Shown piece after piece: positions 1 through 11,387 of a stretch of 64,000 nt of DNA. The notes under the pieces were generated by a model. That model saw nothing but the letters and a program-made list of their open reading frames with translations. It had not been told where the DNA came from and did no database searches. The stretch comes from Azotobacter chroococcum (GTDB lineage: Bacteria > Pseudomonadota > Gammaproteobacteria > Pseudomonadales > Pseudomonadaceae): NCBI RefSeq assembly GCF_004339665.1, contig NZ_SMMU01000004.1, positions 62,001 through 126,000 on the forward strand. The letters are read 5' to 3'. The translations under genes were made by a program, and so were the position numbers. Numbering within the stretch: the stretch's first letter is position 1; each line of letters opens with the position of its first letter.

Positions 1-444
1 CAGGGTGGTGCGCTGGCGCTCGCGCAGGGCGCCGGCGAGGGCCGAGAGCGGCTCGTCGAGCAGCAGCAGCTCCGGCTCCGCGGCCAGGGCGCGGGCCAGC
101 GCCAGGCGCTGCTGCTGGCCGCCGGGCAGGCGTGCTGGCCGCTCGCGGGGCGGGCGGTCGATGCCGCAGGCGCTGTCCAGCCAGATCCTGCCGAAGGCGG
201 CGATGTAGCCGCCGTCGGCCGGCTGCAGGCCGGCGAGCAGGCGCAGCAGGCTGGTCTTGCCGCTGCCGGAGGGGCCGAGCAGGGCGAGGCTTTCGCCGCG
301 GGCGATGTCCAGTTCGATATCGAGTTCGAGGGGGCCGTTGGCCGAGGTCAGGCGCTTGCGCAGGTGGAAGTGCAGGCGCTCCGGCGGTACCGGACGGCTG
401 GAGCGGGGACGGCGAAGGAAGTTCGGAAGCGTGAAGAGGGGCAT
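1..444 (-). CDS. ModC-like ABC transporter ATPase, partial at left edge, with an internal deletion
   Basis: Only the first 148 residues lie in the window; the gene continues past base 1. Walker A (GPSGSGKT, residues 57-64), a signature-like LPGGQQQR (about 106-113) and Walker B (LLLLDEP, about 126-132) are visible in one frame. Walker A and signature are only about 42 residues apart, whereas ModC-type ATPases have roughly 90. The missing stretch should carry the Q-loop that couples the ATPase to its membrane partner. The usual S of the signature is P, and the D-loop Asp is replaced (LSALAG). The gene lies 68 bp downstream of modG on the same strand, so a former role in molybdate or related anion uptake is a reasonable guess. 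It is probably non-functional or degenerating; a working protein without a Q-loop would be unusual. Confidence 0.6.
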   Translation of the reverse strand, partial: MPLFTLPNFLRRPRSSRPVPPERLHFHLRKRLTSANGPLELDIELDIARGESLALLGPSGSGKTSLLRLLAGLQPADGGYIAAFGRIWLDSACGIDRPPRERPARLPGGQQQRLALARALAAEPELLLLDEPLSALAGALRERQRTTL

Positions 445-512
445 GGCGGAGGCTCGTGACGAGGCGTGCCCGTTGCAAGCACGCCCCATGCCATCCGTGG
501 AGGAGTCGTCCG

Positions 513-941
513 TCAGGCCGGAACGCCGAGGATCACGTTCGAGGCCTTGATCACCGCGCTGGCGCTGGCGCCCGGCTTCAGGCCCAGCTCGGCCACGGCT
601 TCCTTGGTGACCATGGAGGTGATCTCGGTGCCGCCCGGCAGGGCCAGGGTGACTTCGGCGTTGACCGCGCCGGTCTCGATGCTCTTGACGGTGCTGGTCA
701 GGATGTTGCGGGCGGACAGCCGATAGCCGCTGCTGTCGGTCATCAGCAGGACCCAGGGCGCCTTGATCACGGCGACCACCGGCTTGCCGGCGGCCAGCTC
801 CAGGGACCTGGCGCTTTCCAGGGTCACCACGGCAGCGAGCTTGTCGCCGCCGCCCAGGACGATGTCCACTTCGGCGTTGACCGAGCCTTCCTTCAGGGCG
901 CTGACGGTACCGTTGAAGACGTTGCGGGCGCTGATTTTCAT
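513..941 (-). CDS. modG: ModG, di-mop molbindin (molybdate storage/homeostasis)
   Basis: This 142-residue cytosolic protein consists of two tandem mop/TOBE repeats, each beginning with an SARN motif ([10 protein letters not shown] at residue 4 and [10 protein letters not shown] at about 75). The length and the two-repeat build match Azotobacter ModG, which binds molybdate oxyanions in a trimer and buffers cellular Mo. It is transcribed divergently from modE across a roughly 200-bp region holding a ModE-type operator, the arrangement described in A. vinelandii. The ATG at 941 is followed at once by the repeat, with no signal peptide. Identification is confident; the storage role is family knowledge. 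Confidence 0.93.
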   Translation of the reverse strand: MKISARNVFNGTVSALKEGSVNAEVDIVLGGGDKLAAVVTLESARSLELAAGKPVVAVIKAPWVLLMTDSSGYRLSARNILTSTVKSIETGAVNAEVTLALPGGTEITSMVTKEAVAELGLKPGASASAVIKASNVILGVPA

Positions 942-982
942 GCTGTGTTCCTCATCCGATTGTCTGCAGGGTTTGGCACAAC

Positions 983-1006
983 CGCTATATCATGTGCAAC
1001 ATAAAT
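983..1006. promoter_or_regulatory. Candidate ModE operator in the modG-modE intergenic region
   Basis: The site reads CGCTATAT-N8-ACATAA and closely follows the E. coli modA operator layout (CGTTATAT-N8-ACATAACG). It lies 42 bp upstream of the modG start and 140 bp upstream of modE, where it could repress both directions when molybdate is plentiful. A weaker TTTATAT-containing half-site lies at about 1101-1120. The assignment comes from visual comparison only. Confidence 0.6.
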
Positions 1007-1120
1007 TGTCGTGAACATGACAACTCATGTGGAGCGGGAGTATAGACAAGTCCATTATAGGCACGGAACAATAGCGAAATGCCGTTTGGCATGTGAATTG
1101 CTTTATATAAACTCATGTAG

Positions 1121-2755
<1,635 letters not shown>

Positions 2756-2773
2756 GCGCAGGAGGCCCCGGCA

Positions 2774-3454
2774 ATGCCGCTGTCCGCACTCGATTTCGCC
2801 GCCATCCGCCTGACCCTGGAGCTGGCCTCGCTGACCACCCTGCTGCTGCTGATAATCGGCACGCCGATCGCCTGGTGGCTGGCGCGCACCCGCTCGCGCC
2901 TGAAGGGGGCGATCGGCGCGGTGGTGGCCTTGCCGCTGGTGCTGCCGCCGACCGTGCTCGGCTTCTACCTGCTGGTGACCATGGGGCCGTACGGCCCTGT
3001 CGGTCAACTGACCCAGTCCCTGGGCCTCGGCACGCTGCCCTTCACCTTCGCCGGCCTGGTGGTGGCGTCGGTGTTCTATTCGCTGCCCTTCGTCGTGCAG
3101 CCCTTGCAGAACGCCTTCGAGGCGATCGGCGAGCGCCCGCTGGAGGTCGCCGCGACGTTGCGCGCCGGCCCCTGGGATACCTTCTTCACCGTGGTGCTGC
3201 CGCTGGCCCGGCCCGGTTTCGTCACCGCCGCGATTCTCGGCTTCGCGCATACCGTGGGCGAGTTCGGCGTGGTGCTGATGATCGGCGGCAACATCCCGGA
3301 AAAGACCCGCACCGTGGCGGTACAGATCTTCGACCACGTCGAGGCGATGGAGTACGCTCAGGCCCACTGGCTTTCCGGTGGCATGGTGCTGTTCTCCTTC
3401 CTCGTGCTGCTCGCCCTCTATTCCAGCCGCCGCTTCAAGCCGGGGCTGAGCTGA
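2774..3454 (+). CDS. modB: ModB, molybdate ABC transporter permease
   Basis: This is a 226-residue inner-membrane protein with about five hydrophobic helices. The EAA loop is visible as [20 protein letters not shown] (about residues 125-144), the site that docks the ATPase. It forms the homodimeric molybdate channel with ModC. It lies 18 bp after modA and 19 bp before modC in the same operon. Length and motif fit the family well. Confidence 0.94.
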   Translation: MPLSALDFAAIRLTLELASLTTLLLLIIGTPIAWWLARTRSRLKGAIGAVVALPLVLPPTVLGFYLLVTMGPYGPVGQLTQSLGLGTLPFTFAGLVVASVFYSLPFVVQPLQNAFEAIGERPLEVAATLRAGPWDTFFTVVLPLARPGFVTAAILGFAHTVGEFGVVLMIGGNIPEKTRTVAVQIFDHVEAMEYAQAHWLSGGMVLFSFLVLLALYSSRRFKPGLS

Positions 3455-3473
3455 TCCGCCGGGAGGTTTCCCC

Positions 3474-4616
3474 ATGAGCACCATCCTCGAACTCGCCGCC
3501 GCCAAGGCCGACGCCGCCCGTTCGGCCAGCGTGCCGGCGGACGGCATCCGCGCCCGCTTCCGGGTGAACTATGCCGGGTTCGCGCTGGATGTCGACCTGA
3601 AGCTGCCGGGACACGGGGTGACCGCGCTGTTCGGCCATTCCGGCTCCGGCAAGACCACCGTCCTGCGCTGCGTCGCCGGCCTGGAGCGGGCCGCCGAGGC
3701 CTACCTGGAGATCAACGGCGAGGTCTGGCAGGACAGCGCCGCCGGGGTGTTCCTGCCGACCCACAGGCGCGCGCTCGGCTACGTGTTCCAGGAGTCCAGC
3801 CTGTTTCCCCATCTGACGGTGCGGCGCAACCTGGAATACGGCCTGAAGCGCGTCGATGCCGCCAGCCGGCGGGTGTCCTGGGACCGGGTGCTCGAGCTGC
3901 TCGGCATCGGCCACCTGCTCGACCGCCTGCCCGGCCGCCTGTCCGGCGGCGAGCGCCAGCGCGTCGGCATCGCCCGCGCGCTGCTCACCAGTCCGCGCCT
4001 GCTGCTGCTGGACGAGCCGCTGGCGGCGCTCGACCTCAAGCGCAAGAACGAGATCCTGCCCTACCTCGAGCGCCTGCACGACGAGCTGGACATCCCGGTG
4101 CTGCTGGTCAGCCATTCGCCGGACGAAGTGGCGCGCCTGGCCGACCACGTGGTGCTGCTCGACCAGGGCCGGGTGGTCGCCCAGGGCGCCCTGCAGGAAA
4201 CCCTGGCGCGGCTCGACCTGCCCACCGCCTTCAGCGAGGACGCCGGGGTGGTCATCGAGTCGGTGGTGGCCGAGCACGACGACCACTACCACCTCACCCG
4301 CCTCGAATTTCCCGGCGGCGCGGTGCTGGTCGCCCGTCGCCCGGAGGCGCTCGGCCAGCGCCTGCGCCTGCGCGTGCACGCCCGCGACGTCAGCCTGGCG
4401 CTCAGCCAGATCGAGGACACCAGCATCACCAACGTGCTGCCGGCCATGGTCCGCGAGGTGGTCGAGGCCGACACCCCGGCCCACGTGCTGGTGCGCCTGG
4501 ACGCCGAGGGCACGCCGCTGATCGCGCGCATCACCCGCCGCTCCTGCGACCAGCTCGAAATCCTGCCCGGCAAGCGCATGTGGGCGCAGATCAAGGCGGT
4601 GGCGCTGCTCGGCTGA
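3474..4616 (+). CDS. modC: ModC, molybdate ABC transporter ATPase
   Basis: This 380-residue ATPase energises ModAB. Visible motifs are Walker [10 protein letters not shown] (about residue 55), a Q-loop in [19 protein letters not shown], signature LSGGERQR, Walker [13 protein letters not shown] and the switch His in [10 protein letters not shown]. The C-terminal third is a mop/TOBE-type regulatory domain that senses molybdate. The N-terminal extension of roughly 25 residues before the ATPase core is slightly longer than usual. It is intact, unlike the degenerate ATPase gene at the left edge of the window, and closes the modEABC operon. Confidence 0.94.
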   Translation: MSTILELAAAKADAARSASVPADGIRARFRVNYAGFALDVDLKLPGHGVTALFGHSGSGKTTVLRCVAGLERAAEAYLEINGEVWQDSAAGVFLPTHRRALGYVFQESSLFPHLTVRRNLEYGLKRVDAASRRVSWDRVLELLGIGHLLDRLPGRLSGGERQRVGIARALLTSPRLLLLDEPLAALDLKRKNEILPYLERLHDELDIPVLLVSHSPDEVARLADHVVLLDQGRVVAQGALQETLARLDLPTAFSEDAGVVIESVVAEHDDHYHLTRLEFPGGAVLVARRPEALGQRLRLRVHARDVSLALSQIEDTSITNVLPAMVREVVEADTPAHVLVRLDAEGTPLIARITRRSCDQLEILPGKRMWAQIKAVALLG

Positions 4617-4626
4617 GGCCGCGGCT

Positions 4627-5937
4627 TCAGGCGGCCGGCGCCGGCGCCAGGGCGGTGCGCCGCCACAGCGCCGCGCCGGCCAGCACCAGCAGCAGGCACA
4701 GCGCGCCGACGTAGTAGGCCGGCCCCAGCGGGCTCCACTTCAGCAGCAGGCTGACCAGGATCGGCGTCAGGCCGCCGCAGATGGCGTAGGCCAGGTTGTA
4801 GGAGAACGACAGCCCGGAGAAGCGCACTACCGCCGGGAAGGCCTTGACCATCACCATGGGAATGGCGCCGATGGTGCCGACGCAGAGGCCGGCCAGGGCG
4901 TACAGCGGCAGCAGCAGGTCGCGGTGCTCGGCGAGGCTGGCGTAGAACGCCGAAGAACTCAGTAGCAGCAGCAGGCCGCCGCAGACGAAGGTCGGTCCGG
5001 CGCCGAAGCGGTCCGCCGAGAGGCCGGCGAGCACGCAACCGAAGGTCAGGCCGACGATGGCCAGGCTGTTGGCCGCGAGCGCCTCGCCGGCGGCGAAGCC
5101 GTGCTGGGTCTGCAGCAGGGTCGGGGTCATCAGGATGATCACCACGATGCCGGCCGACAGCACCCAGGTCAGCAGCATCGACAGCAGCACCGCCGGGCGG
5201 TGTTCGCGCAGCACCGCCTTGAGCGGCAGCTCGGCGGCCAGCGACTGGCGCAGCTGCAGCTCGGCGAACACCGGCGTCTCGTGCAGCCAGCGGCGCAGGT
5301 AGACCGAGAGCAGGCCGAACACCCCGCCGAGCAGGAAGGGGATGCGCCAGGCCCAGTCGGCCAGCTCCGCGGGGCTGAACGCCCGGTTGATCGCGCTGGC
5401 GGTCAGCGAGCCGAGCAGGATGCCGGCGGTCAGTCCGGCGGTCAGGGTGCTGCAGGCGAAGCCGATGCGCCGCTCCGGCACGTGCTCGGAGACGAACACC
5501 CAGGCCCCCGGCACCTCGCCGCCGATCGCCGCGCCCTGCACCACGCGCAGGGTCAGCAGCGCCAGCGGCGCCCAGATGCCGATCTGCGCGTAGGTCGGCA
5601 AGAGGCCCATGCACAGGGTCGGCACGGCCATCATGAAGATGCTCAGGGTGAACATCCGCTTGCGGCCGAGCAGGTCGCCGAAGTGGGCCATGACGATGCC
5701 GCCCAGCGGACGCGCCAGGTAGCCGGCGGCGAAGATGCCGAAGGTCTGCAGCTGGCGCAGCCACTCGGGCATCTCGGCAGGGAAGAACAGCTTGCCGAGC
5801 ACCGCGGCGAAGAACACGAAGATGATGAAGTCGTAGAACTCCAGCGCGCCGCCGAGGGCGGAGAGCGAGAGGGTCTTGAGGTCGCTGCGGGTCAACGGGC
5901 GCGCCGCGGGCGCGGCGCCGGAGTGCTCGGCGGGCAT
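4627..5937 (-). CDS. MFS transporter, metabolite:H+ symporter family
   Basis: The protein has 436 residues and about 12 hydrophobic helices. The MHS-type signature GALEFYDFIIFVFF lies in helix 1, and the major-facilitator loop motif GDLLGRKRMF between helices 2 and 3. Relatives import shikimate, alpha-ketoglutarate, proline/betaine or citrate with protons, so the substrate cannot be set from sequence. The gene converges on modC (10 bp between stops) and has no obvious link to molybdate. The ATG at 5937 is chosen because hydrophilic MPAEHSGAAP leads straight into helix 1; the open frame extends further upstream but looks non-coding. Confidence 0.82.
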   Translation of the reverse strand: MPAEHSGAAPAARPLTRSDLKTLSLSALGGALEFYDFIIFVFFAAVLGKLFFPAEMPEWLRQLQTFGIFAAGYLARPLGGIVMAHFGDLLGRKRMFTLSIFMMAVPTLCMGLLPTYAQIGIWAPLALLTLRVVQGAAIGGEVPGAWVFVSEHVPERRIGFACSTLTAGLTAGILLGSLTASAINRAFSPAELADWAWRIPFLLGGVFGLLSVYLRRWLHETPVFAELQLRQSLAAELPLKAVLREHRPAVLLSMLLTWVLSAGIVVIILMTPTLLQTQHGFAAGEALAANSLAIVGLTFGCVLAGLSADRFGAGPTFVCGGLLLLLSSSAFYASLAEHRDLLLPLYALAGLCVGTIGAIPMVMVKAFPAVVRFSGLSFSYNLAYAICGGLTPILVSLLLKWSPLGPAYYVGALCLLLVLAGAALWRRTALAPAPAA

Positions 5938-6096
5938 GGGGCTGGCTTCTCGGGACTGGGGGCAAGAGGGAACGCCGGCGCACCATAGCAAATTACGCAC
6001 GGCCGGGCAGCTGCGGCCGCCATCGCCCTGGCCAGAGCGGCCGGGCCTTTCCTCCGACGAATGCCCCCGCGCCGAGTCATGACAAAAGCATGGCAT

Positions 6097-6112
6097 TGGC
6101 GCATTATTCGCG
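6097..6112 (+). promoter_or_regulatory. Candidate sigma-54 (-24/-12) promoter of the hydrogenase operon
   Basis: TGGCGC-N7-CGC has the GG and GC dinucleotides separated by ten bases, as required for RpoN promoters, and lies about 100 bp upstream of the hoxK ATG. The hydrogenase structural promoter of A. vinelandii is known to need RpoN. The -12 element is CGCG rather than TTGCA/T, so the match is imperfect. The rest of the 277-bp gap upstream of hoxK shows only an AT-richer patch around 6075-6120. Confidence 0.45.
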
Positions 6113-6214
6113 CGGTTTTTATTCAGCAACCGTGGGCAATTTCGCCGGCGCGCCGTCATAGCCGAAGGACGACGCGCAGGGGCGCCGAAACGACCTGGCC
6201 ACAAGGGTAACGGC

Positions 6215-7291
6215 ATGTCTCAACTCGAAACCTTCTATGACGTGATGCGGCGTCAGGGCATCACCCGCCGCAGCTTTCTCAAGTACTGCAGCCTGACGGC
6301 CGCGGCCCTGGGCCTCGGCCCGACCTTCGCCCCGCAGATCGCCCACGCGATGGAAACCAGGCCGCGCACCCCGGTGCTCTGGCTGCACGGCCTGGAGTGC
6401 ACCTGCTGCTCCGAGTCGTTCATCCGCTCCGCGCACCCGCTGGTCAAGGACGTGGTGCTGTCGATGATCTCGCTGGACTATGACGACACCCTGATGGCCG
6501 CCGCCGGCCACCAGGCCGAGGCGGCCCTCGAAGAGACCATGAGGAAGTACAAGGGCGAGTACATCCTCGCCGTGGAAGGCAACCCGCCGCTCAACGAGGA
6601 CGGCATGTTCTGCATCGTCGGCGGCAAGCCGTTCCTCGACCAGCTCAAGCACGCCGCCAAGGACGCCAAGGCGGTGATCGCCTGGGGCAGCTGCGCCAGC
6701 TGGGGCTGCGTGCAGGCGGCCAAACCGAACCCGACCCAGGCGGTGCCGATCCACAAGGTGATCACCGACAAGCCGATCATCAAGGTGCCGGGCTGCCCGC
6801 CGATCGCCGAGGTGATGACCGGGGTGATCACCTACATGCTGACCTTCGGCAAGCTGCCCGAGCTGGACCGCCAGGGCCGGCCGAAGATGTTCTACGGCCA
6901 GCGCATCCACGACAAATGCTACCGCCGCCCGCACTTCGACGCCGGCCAGTTCGTCGAGCACTGGGACGACGAGGGCGCGCGCAAGGGCTACTGCCTGTAC
7001 AAGGTCGGCTGCAAGGGCCCGACCAGCTACAACGCCTGTTCCACGGTGCGCTGGAACGAGGGCACCTCCTTCCCGATCCAGGCCGGCCACGGCTGCATCG
7101 GCTGCTCGGAGGACGGCTTCTGGGACAAGGGCTCGTTCTATGAGCGGCTGACCACCATCCCGCAGTTCGGCATCGAGAAGAACGCCGACCAGATCGGCGC
7201 CGCGGTCGCCGGCGGCGTCGGTGCCGCCATCGCCGCCCACGCCGCGGTCACCGCCATCAAGCGTCTGCAGAACAAGGGGGATCAGGCATGA
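6215..7291 (+). CDS. hoxK: Uptake [NiFe] hydrogenase small subunit (group 1)
   Basis: The 358-residue precursor carries a twin-arginine signal (RRSFLK at residues 18-23, hydrophobic stretch, cleavage near AHA at about 45). It exports the folded heterodimer and leaves the subunit facing the periplasm. Fe-S cysteines are visible in LECTCCSES (proximal cluster), [24 protein letters not shown] and the C-terminal [12 protein letters not shown] region, giving the three-cluster relay. A C-terminal hydrophobic helix (about 326-350) would anchor it beside HoxZ. It passes electrons from HoxG to the membrane cytochrome. Its stop overlaps the hoxG start by 4 bp. Confidence 0.96.
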   Translation: MSQLETFYDVMRRQGITRRSFLKYCSLTAAALGLGPTFAPQIAHAMETRPRTPVLWLHGLECTCCSESFIRSAHPLVKDVVLSMISLDYDDTLMAAAGHQAEAALEETMRKYKGEYILAVEGNPPLNEDGMFCIVGGKPFLDQLKHAAKDAKAVIAWGSCASWGCVQAAKPNPTQAVPIHKVITDKPIIKVPGCPPIAEVMTGVITYMLTFGKLPELDRQGRPKMFYGQRIHDKCYRRPHFDAGQFVEHWDDEGARKGYCLYKVGCKGPTSYNACSTVRWNEGTSFPIQAGHGCIGCSEDGFWDKGSFYERLTTIPQFGIEKNADQIGAAVAGGVGAAIAAHAAVTAIKRLQNKGDQA

Positions 7292-9096
7292 GCAGCCTGC
7301 CGAACGCCAGCCAGCTGGACAAATCCGGCCGGCGCATCGTCGTCGACCCGGTGACCCGCATCGAAGGCCACATGCGCTGCGAGGTCAACGTCGACGCCAA
7401 CAACATCATCACCAACGCGGTGTCCACCGGCACCATGTGGCGCGGTCTGGAAGTCATCCTCAAGGGCCGCGACCCGCGCGACGCCTGGGCCTTCGTCGAG
7501 CGCATCTGCGGCGTCTGCACCGGCACCCACGCGCTGACCTCGGTGCGCGCGGTGGAGGATGCCCTAGGCATCCAGATCCCCTACAACGCGCACCTGATCC
7601 GCAACCTGATGGACAAGACGCTGCAGGTGCACGACCACATCGTGCACTTCTACCACCTGCACGCGCTGGACTGGGTCAACCCGGTCAACGCCCTGAAGGC
7701 CGACCCCAAGGCGACCTCCGCGCTGCAGCAGGCGGTCTCGCCGGCCCATGCCAAGTCCAGCCCCGGCTACTTCCGCGACGTGCAGACACGCCTGAAGAAG
7801 TTCGTCGAGAGCGGCCAGCTCGGCCTGTTCTCCAACGGCTACTGGGACAACCCGGCCTACAAGCTGCCGCCCGAGGCGGACCTGATGGCCGTGGCGCACT
7901 ACCTGGAAGCGCTGGACCTGCAGAAGGACATCGTCAAGATCCACACGATCTTCGGCGGCAAGAACCCGCACCCCAACTACATGGTCGGCGGCGTGGCCTG
8001 TGCCATCAACCTGGACGACGTCGGCGCCGCCGGCGCGCCGGTCAACATGACCAGCCTGAACTTCGTCCTCGAGCGCATCCACGAGGCCCGCGAGTTCACC
8101 AGGAACGTCTACCTGCCGGACGTGCTGGCGGTCGCCGGGATCTACAAGGACTGGCTGTACGGCGGCGGCCTGGCCGGCCACAACCTGCTCTCCTACGGCA
8201 CCTTCACCCGGGTCCCGGGCGACAAGTCCAGCGACCTCTTGCCGGCCGGCGCCATCGTCGGCGGCAACTGGGACGAGGTGCTGCCGGTCGACGTGCGCGA
8301 TCCCGAGGAGATCCAGGAGTTCGTCAGCCACTCCTGGTACAGCTACGCCGACGAGACCAAGGGCCTGCACCCCTGGGATGGCGTCACCGAGCCGAAATTC
8401 GAGTTGGGTCCGAACACCAAGGGCACCCGCACGAACATCCAGGAGCTGGACGAGGCGCACAAGTACAGCTGGATCAAGGCGCCGCGCTGGCGCGGCCACG
8501 CCATGGAGGTCGGCCCGCTGGCGCGCTACATCATCGCCTACGCCTCCGGCCGCGAATACGTCAAGGAGCAGGTCGACCGCTCGCTGTCCGCCTTCAACCA
8601 GAGCACCGGTCTGGCCCTCGGCCTCAAGCAGTTCCTGCCCTCGACCCTCGGCCGCACCCTGGCGCGCGCCCTGGAATGCGAGCTGGCGGTGGACAGCATG
8701 CTCGACGACTGGCAGGCCCTGGTCGGCAACATCAAGGCCGGCGACCGCGCCACCGCCAACGTCGAGAAGTGGGACCCGAGCACCTGGCCGAAGGAGGCCA
8801 AGGGCGTCGGCATCAACGAGGCGCCGCGCGGCGCCCTCGGCCACTGGATCAGGATCAAGGACGGCAAGATCGAGAACTACCAGGCGATCGTGCCGACCAC
8901 CTGGAACGGCACCCCGCGCGACCATCTGGGCAACATCGGCGCCTACGAGGCCGCGCTGCTCAACACCAGGATGGAGCGCCCGGACGAGCCGGTGGAGATC
9001 CTGCGCACCCTGCACAGCTTCGACCCCTGCCTGGCCTGTTCGACCCACGTGATGTCGCCGGACGGCCAGGAGCTGACCCGGGTGAAGGTCCGCTGA
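7288..9096 (+). CDS. hoxG: Uptake [NiFe] hydrogenase large subunit (group 1)
   Basis: This 602-residue catalytic subunit oxidises H2 at its Ni-Fe(CN)2CO centre. The two Cys pairs that bind the metals are RICGVC at residues 72-77 and DPCLACSTH at 579-587. The 15 residues after His587 ([15 protein letters not shown]) form the tail that the HoxM protease removes once nickel is in place. Length is standard for membrane-bound group 1 enzymes. It recycles H2 made by nitrogenase, feeding electrons to quinone through HoxK and HoxZ. Confidence 0.97.
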   Translation: MSSLPNASQLDKSGRRIVVDPVTRIEGHMRCEVNVDANNIITNAVSTGTMWRGLEVILKGRDPRDAWAFVERICGVCTGTHALTSVRAVEDALGIQIPYNAHLIRNLMDKTLQVHDHIVHFYHLHALDWVNPVNALKADPKATSALQQAVSPAHAKSSPGYFRDVQTRLKKFVESGQLGLFSNGYWDNPAYKLPPEADLMAVAHYLEALDLQKDIVKIHTIFGGKNPHPNYMVGGVACAINLDDVGAAGAPVNMTSLNFVLERIHEAREFTRNVYLPDVLAVAGIYKDWLYGGGLAGHNLLSYGTFTRVPGDKSSDLLPAGAIVGGNWDEVLPVDVRDPEEIQEFVSHSWYSYADETKGLHPWDGVTEPKFELGPNTKGTRTNIQELDEAHKYSWIKAPRWRGHAMEVGPLARYIIAYASGREYVKEQVDRSLSAFNQSTGLALGLKQFLPSTLGRTLARALECELAVDSMLDDWQALVGNIKAGDRATANVEKWDPSTWPKEAKGVGINEAPRGALGHWIRIKDGKIENYQAIVPTTWNGTPRDHLGNIGAYEAALLNTRMERPDEPVEILRTLHSFDPCLACSTHVMSPDGQELTRVKVR

Positions 9097-9112
9097 ACCG
9101 GAGGATTGCGCG

Positions 9113-9835
9113 ATGGCACTGGAAAAATCCCTGGAAACCGGCGACGGCCAGGAGAAGGTCCGCAAGCAGACCGCGGTGTATGTCTACGAGGCGCCGCTGC
9201 GCCTCTGGCACTGGGTCACGGCGCTGTCCATCGTCGTGCTCGGCGTGACCGGCTACTTCATCGGCGCGCCGCTGCCGACGATGCCCGGCGAGGCGATGGA
9301 CAACTACCTGATGGGCTACATCCGCTTCGCCCACTTCGCCGCCGGCTATGTGCTGGCGATCGGCTTCGTCGGCCGGGTCTATTGGGCCTTCGTCGGCAAC
9401 CATCACGCCCGCGAGCTGTTCCTCGTGCCGGTGCACCGCAAGGCCTGGTGGAAGGAGCTGTGGCACGAGGTGCGCTGGTACCTGTTCCTCGAGAAGGTCC
9501 CGAAGAAGTACATCGGCCACAACCCGCTGGGCCAGCTGGCGATGTTCTGCTTCTTCGTGGTCGGCGCGGTGTTCATGAGCGTCACCGGCTTCGCCCTCTA
9601 CGCCGAGGGCCTGGGGCAGGGCAGCTGGGCCGACCGGCTGTTCGGCTGGGTGATCCCGCTGTTCGGCCAGAGCCAGGACGTGCATACCTGGCATCATCTT
9701 GGCATGTGGTACCTCATCGTCTTCGTCATGATCCACGTCTATCTGGCCGTGCGCGAAGACATCGTGTCCCGGCAGTCGCTGATCTCCACCATGGTCGGCG
9801 GCTGGCGGATGTTCAAGGACGACCGGCCGGACTGA
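9113..9835 (+). CDS. hoxZ: HoxZ, hydrogenase b-type cytochrome
   Basis: This 240-residue integral membrane cytochrome has four predicted helices. His residues suited to ligating two b hemes occur near RLWHWVTALS, IRFAHFAAGY and HTWHHLGMWYLIVF. It anchors the HoxKG dimer and delivers electrons to the quinone pool. It starts 16 bp after hoxG behind a GGAGG-like site. Length and motifs match the HupC/HyaC/HoxZ family. Confidence 0.94.
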   Translation: MALEKSLETGDGQEKVRKQTAVYVYEAPLRLWHWVTALSIVVLGVTGYFIGAPLPTMPGEAMDNYLMGYIRFAHFAAGYVLAIGFVGRVYWAFVGNHHARELFLVPVHRKAWWKELWHEVRWYLFLEKVPKKYIGHNPLGQLAMFCFFVVGAVFMSVTGFALYAEGLGQGSWADRLFGWVIPLFGQSQDVHTWHHLGMWYLIVFVMIHVYLAVREDIVSRQSLISTMVGGWRMFKDDRPD

Positions 9836-9951
9836 CCGCCCTGGCGCACCGCCAGAGGGCGCAGGCAGTCTGCGCCGCACTGTTTTTCACCGCCCGGGCC
9901 GCTGGTCGTCCCGGGCTTTCGCCATCAGGGACGTGCGAGTTGACCCACGGT

Positions 9952-9969
9952 CCGGGCCTTATAGCCCGG
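9952..9969. other. Small GC-rich inverted repeat between hoxZ and hoxM
   Basis: CCGGGC-N6-GCCCGG can form a 6-bp stem in the 147-bp gap separating the structural genes hoxKGZ from the maturation genes. There is no T-run, so it is unlikely to be a terminator. It could stabilise the structural-gene mRNA or attenuate read-through. The role is not established. Confidence 0.35.
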
Positions 9970-9982
9970 CGGTAAACGATCC

Positions 9983-10612
9983 ATGACAGGCTCCAGCCCC
10001 AACATCCTCATTCTCGGCATCGGCAATCTGCTCTGGGCGGACGAAGGCTTCGGCGTGCGCTGCGTCGAGCTGCTCAACGAGCGCTACCGCTTTCCCGACG
10101 GCGTGCGGCTGATGGACGGCGGCACCCAGGGCATCTACCTGGTGCAGCACGTCCAGCAGGCCGACTGCCTGATCGTCTTCGACGCCGTCGACTACGGCCT
10201 GGTCCCCGGCACTCTGAAGATCGTGCGCGACGACGAGGTGCCCAGGTTCATGGGCGCCAAGCGCATGAGCCTGCACCAGACCGGTTTCCAGGACGTGCTG
10301 GCGCTCGCCGCGTTCACCGGCGCCTATCCGCGCGAGCTGCTGCTGGTCGGCGTGCAGCCCGCGGAGCTGGAGGACTTTGGCGGCAGCCTGCGCGAGCCGG
10401 TGCGCGCCCAGCTGGAGCCGGCGCTGGCGATCGCCCTGGCGTTCCTCGCCGAACGCGGGGTGCTCGCCACGCCGCGCGAGGGCGATGCCGAGCAACTGGC
10501 CCCGGCGCAGCTGGCCCTCGGCCGCTACGAGGCCGAGCGTCCGGCCGAGGACGTGGCCTACCGTCACGGCGATATCCGCTTCATCGCCCAGCCGGGCCGG
10601 GAGGAGGACTGA
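9983..10612 (+). CDS. hoxM: HoxM, hydrogenase large-subunit maturation protease
   Basis: This 209-residue peptidase M52 (HyaD/HupD family) clips the C-terminal tail of HoxG after nickel insertion. The N-terminal ILGIGNLLWADEGFGVRC holds the Glu that senses nickel, and an Asp (LIVFDAVDYG) and His (SLHQTGF) complete the metal site. Length is a little above average owing to a C-terminal extension. It opens the hoxMLOQRTV maturation block, with 2 bp before hoxL. Confidence 0.94.
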   Translation: MTGSSPNILILGIGNLLWADEGFGVRCVELLNERYRFPDGVRLMDGGTQGIYLVQHVQQADCLIVFDAVDYGLVPGTLKIVRDDEVPRFMGAKRMSLHQTGFQDVLALAAFTGAYPRELLLVGVQPAELEDFGGSLREPVRAQLEPALAIALAFLAERGVLATPREGDAEQLAPAQLALGRYEAERPAEDVAYRHGDIRFIAQPGREED

Positions 10613-10614
10613 AC

Positions 10615-10941
10615 ATGTGCATCGGCATTCCCCTGCAGGTGCTGGAGTGCGCGCCGGGCCGCGCCCTGTGCGGCGACGACCGGGAGGCGCGCTGGATCGA
10701 CACCCGGCTGATCGAGCCGCCGGCGCCCGGCGACTGGCTGCTGGTGTTCCTCGATGTCGCCCGCGAAGCCCTCGACGCCGAGCGCGCCGCGCAGATCCGC
10801 GACGCCCTGTGCGCGCTGCAGGCCGTGCAGGCGGGCGATCTGGCCGCGCTCGACGGGCTGTTCGCCGACCTCGACCGTGAGCCGCAACTGCCGCCCCACC
10901 TGCAGGCGCAACTGCCACCCAAGGAGCCGCATTCCCCATGA
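10615..10941 (+). CDS. hoxL: HoxL, HypC-family chaperone for the hydrogenase
   Basis: The 108-residue protein starts MCIGIP. Its Cys2 is the residue by which HypC/HupF proteins bind the Fe(CN)2CO unit or the large-subunit precursor. It is a paralogue of hypC in this operon; HupF/HoxL-type proteins are linked to protecting hydrogenase at higher oxygen. It overlaps hoxO by 4 bp, indicating translational coupling. Confidence 0.92.
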   Translation: MCIGIPLQVLECAPGRALCGDDREARWIDTRLIEPPAPGDWLLVFLDVAREALDAERAAQIRDALCALQAVQAGDLAALDGLFADLDREPQLPPHLQAQLPPKEPHSP

Positions 10942-11387
10942 GTCATCCCCTGATCGAGCGCCTGACCGCGACGCTCGGCTACCCGCTGCTGGACGCCGCC
11001 GGTTTCGACCGCCAGGTGCAGGCGCAGCCGTTCTCCGTGCTGTTCTTTGCCGGCGATCCCAGGCGCTTTCCCGAATCGCTCGACGTCGCGGTGATCCTGC
11101 CGGAACTGGTCAAGGCCTTCCCGCAGCTCGCTCCAGCGCTGGTCGCCGGCGAGGACGAAGCCGGCCTGCAGGGGCGCTACGGTTTCGCCGTCTGGCCGAC
11201 CCTGGTGTTTCTGAAGGAGGGGCGCTTCCTGGGCAGCCTGTCGCGGGTGCTGAACTGGGACGAATACCTCGAGCGCATCCCGGCGATCCTCGCCGGCGAG
11301 CCCGAAGACCTGCCACGCATTCCCGTGCTGTCGCTGGATGGCGGCGCATCTTCTTCCTGCAGCCAGATGGAGGCTAGCGAACCATGA
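10938..11387 (+). CDS. hoxO: HoxO, HyaE/HupG-type hydrogenase accessory protein
   Basis: This 149-residue protein has the HyaE/HupG thioredoxin-like fold: QPFSVLFFAGDPRR corresponds to the first strand-helix and AVWPTLVFLKEGRFLG to the cis-Pro strand. The CxxC redox pair is absent, as in the family. Such proteins bind the Tat signal of the small subunit and act before export. It overlaps both neighbours by 4 bp. Confidence 0.9.
   Translation: MSHPLIERLTATLGYPLLDAAGFDRQVQAQPFSVLFFAGDPRRFPESLDVAVILPELVKAFPQLAPALVAGEDEAGLQGRYGFAVWPTLVFLKEGRFLGSLSRVLNWDEYLERIPAILAGEPEDLPRIPVLSLDGGASSSCSQMEASEP

Noticed and set aside
6091-6105. TGGCATTGGCGCATT as the sigma-54 promoter of hoxK.
   Set aside because: The GG and GC dinucleotides are not ten bases apart in this register; the overlapping register at 6097-6112 fits better.
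9952-9969. The hairpin between hoxZ and hoxM as a terminator.
   Set aside because: The stem is only 6 bp and no T-run follows, and the maturation genes downstream have no other visible promoter.
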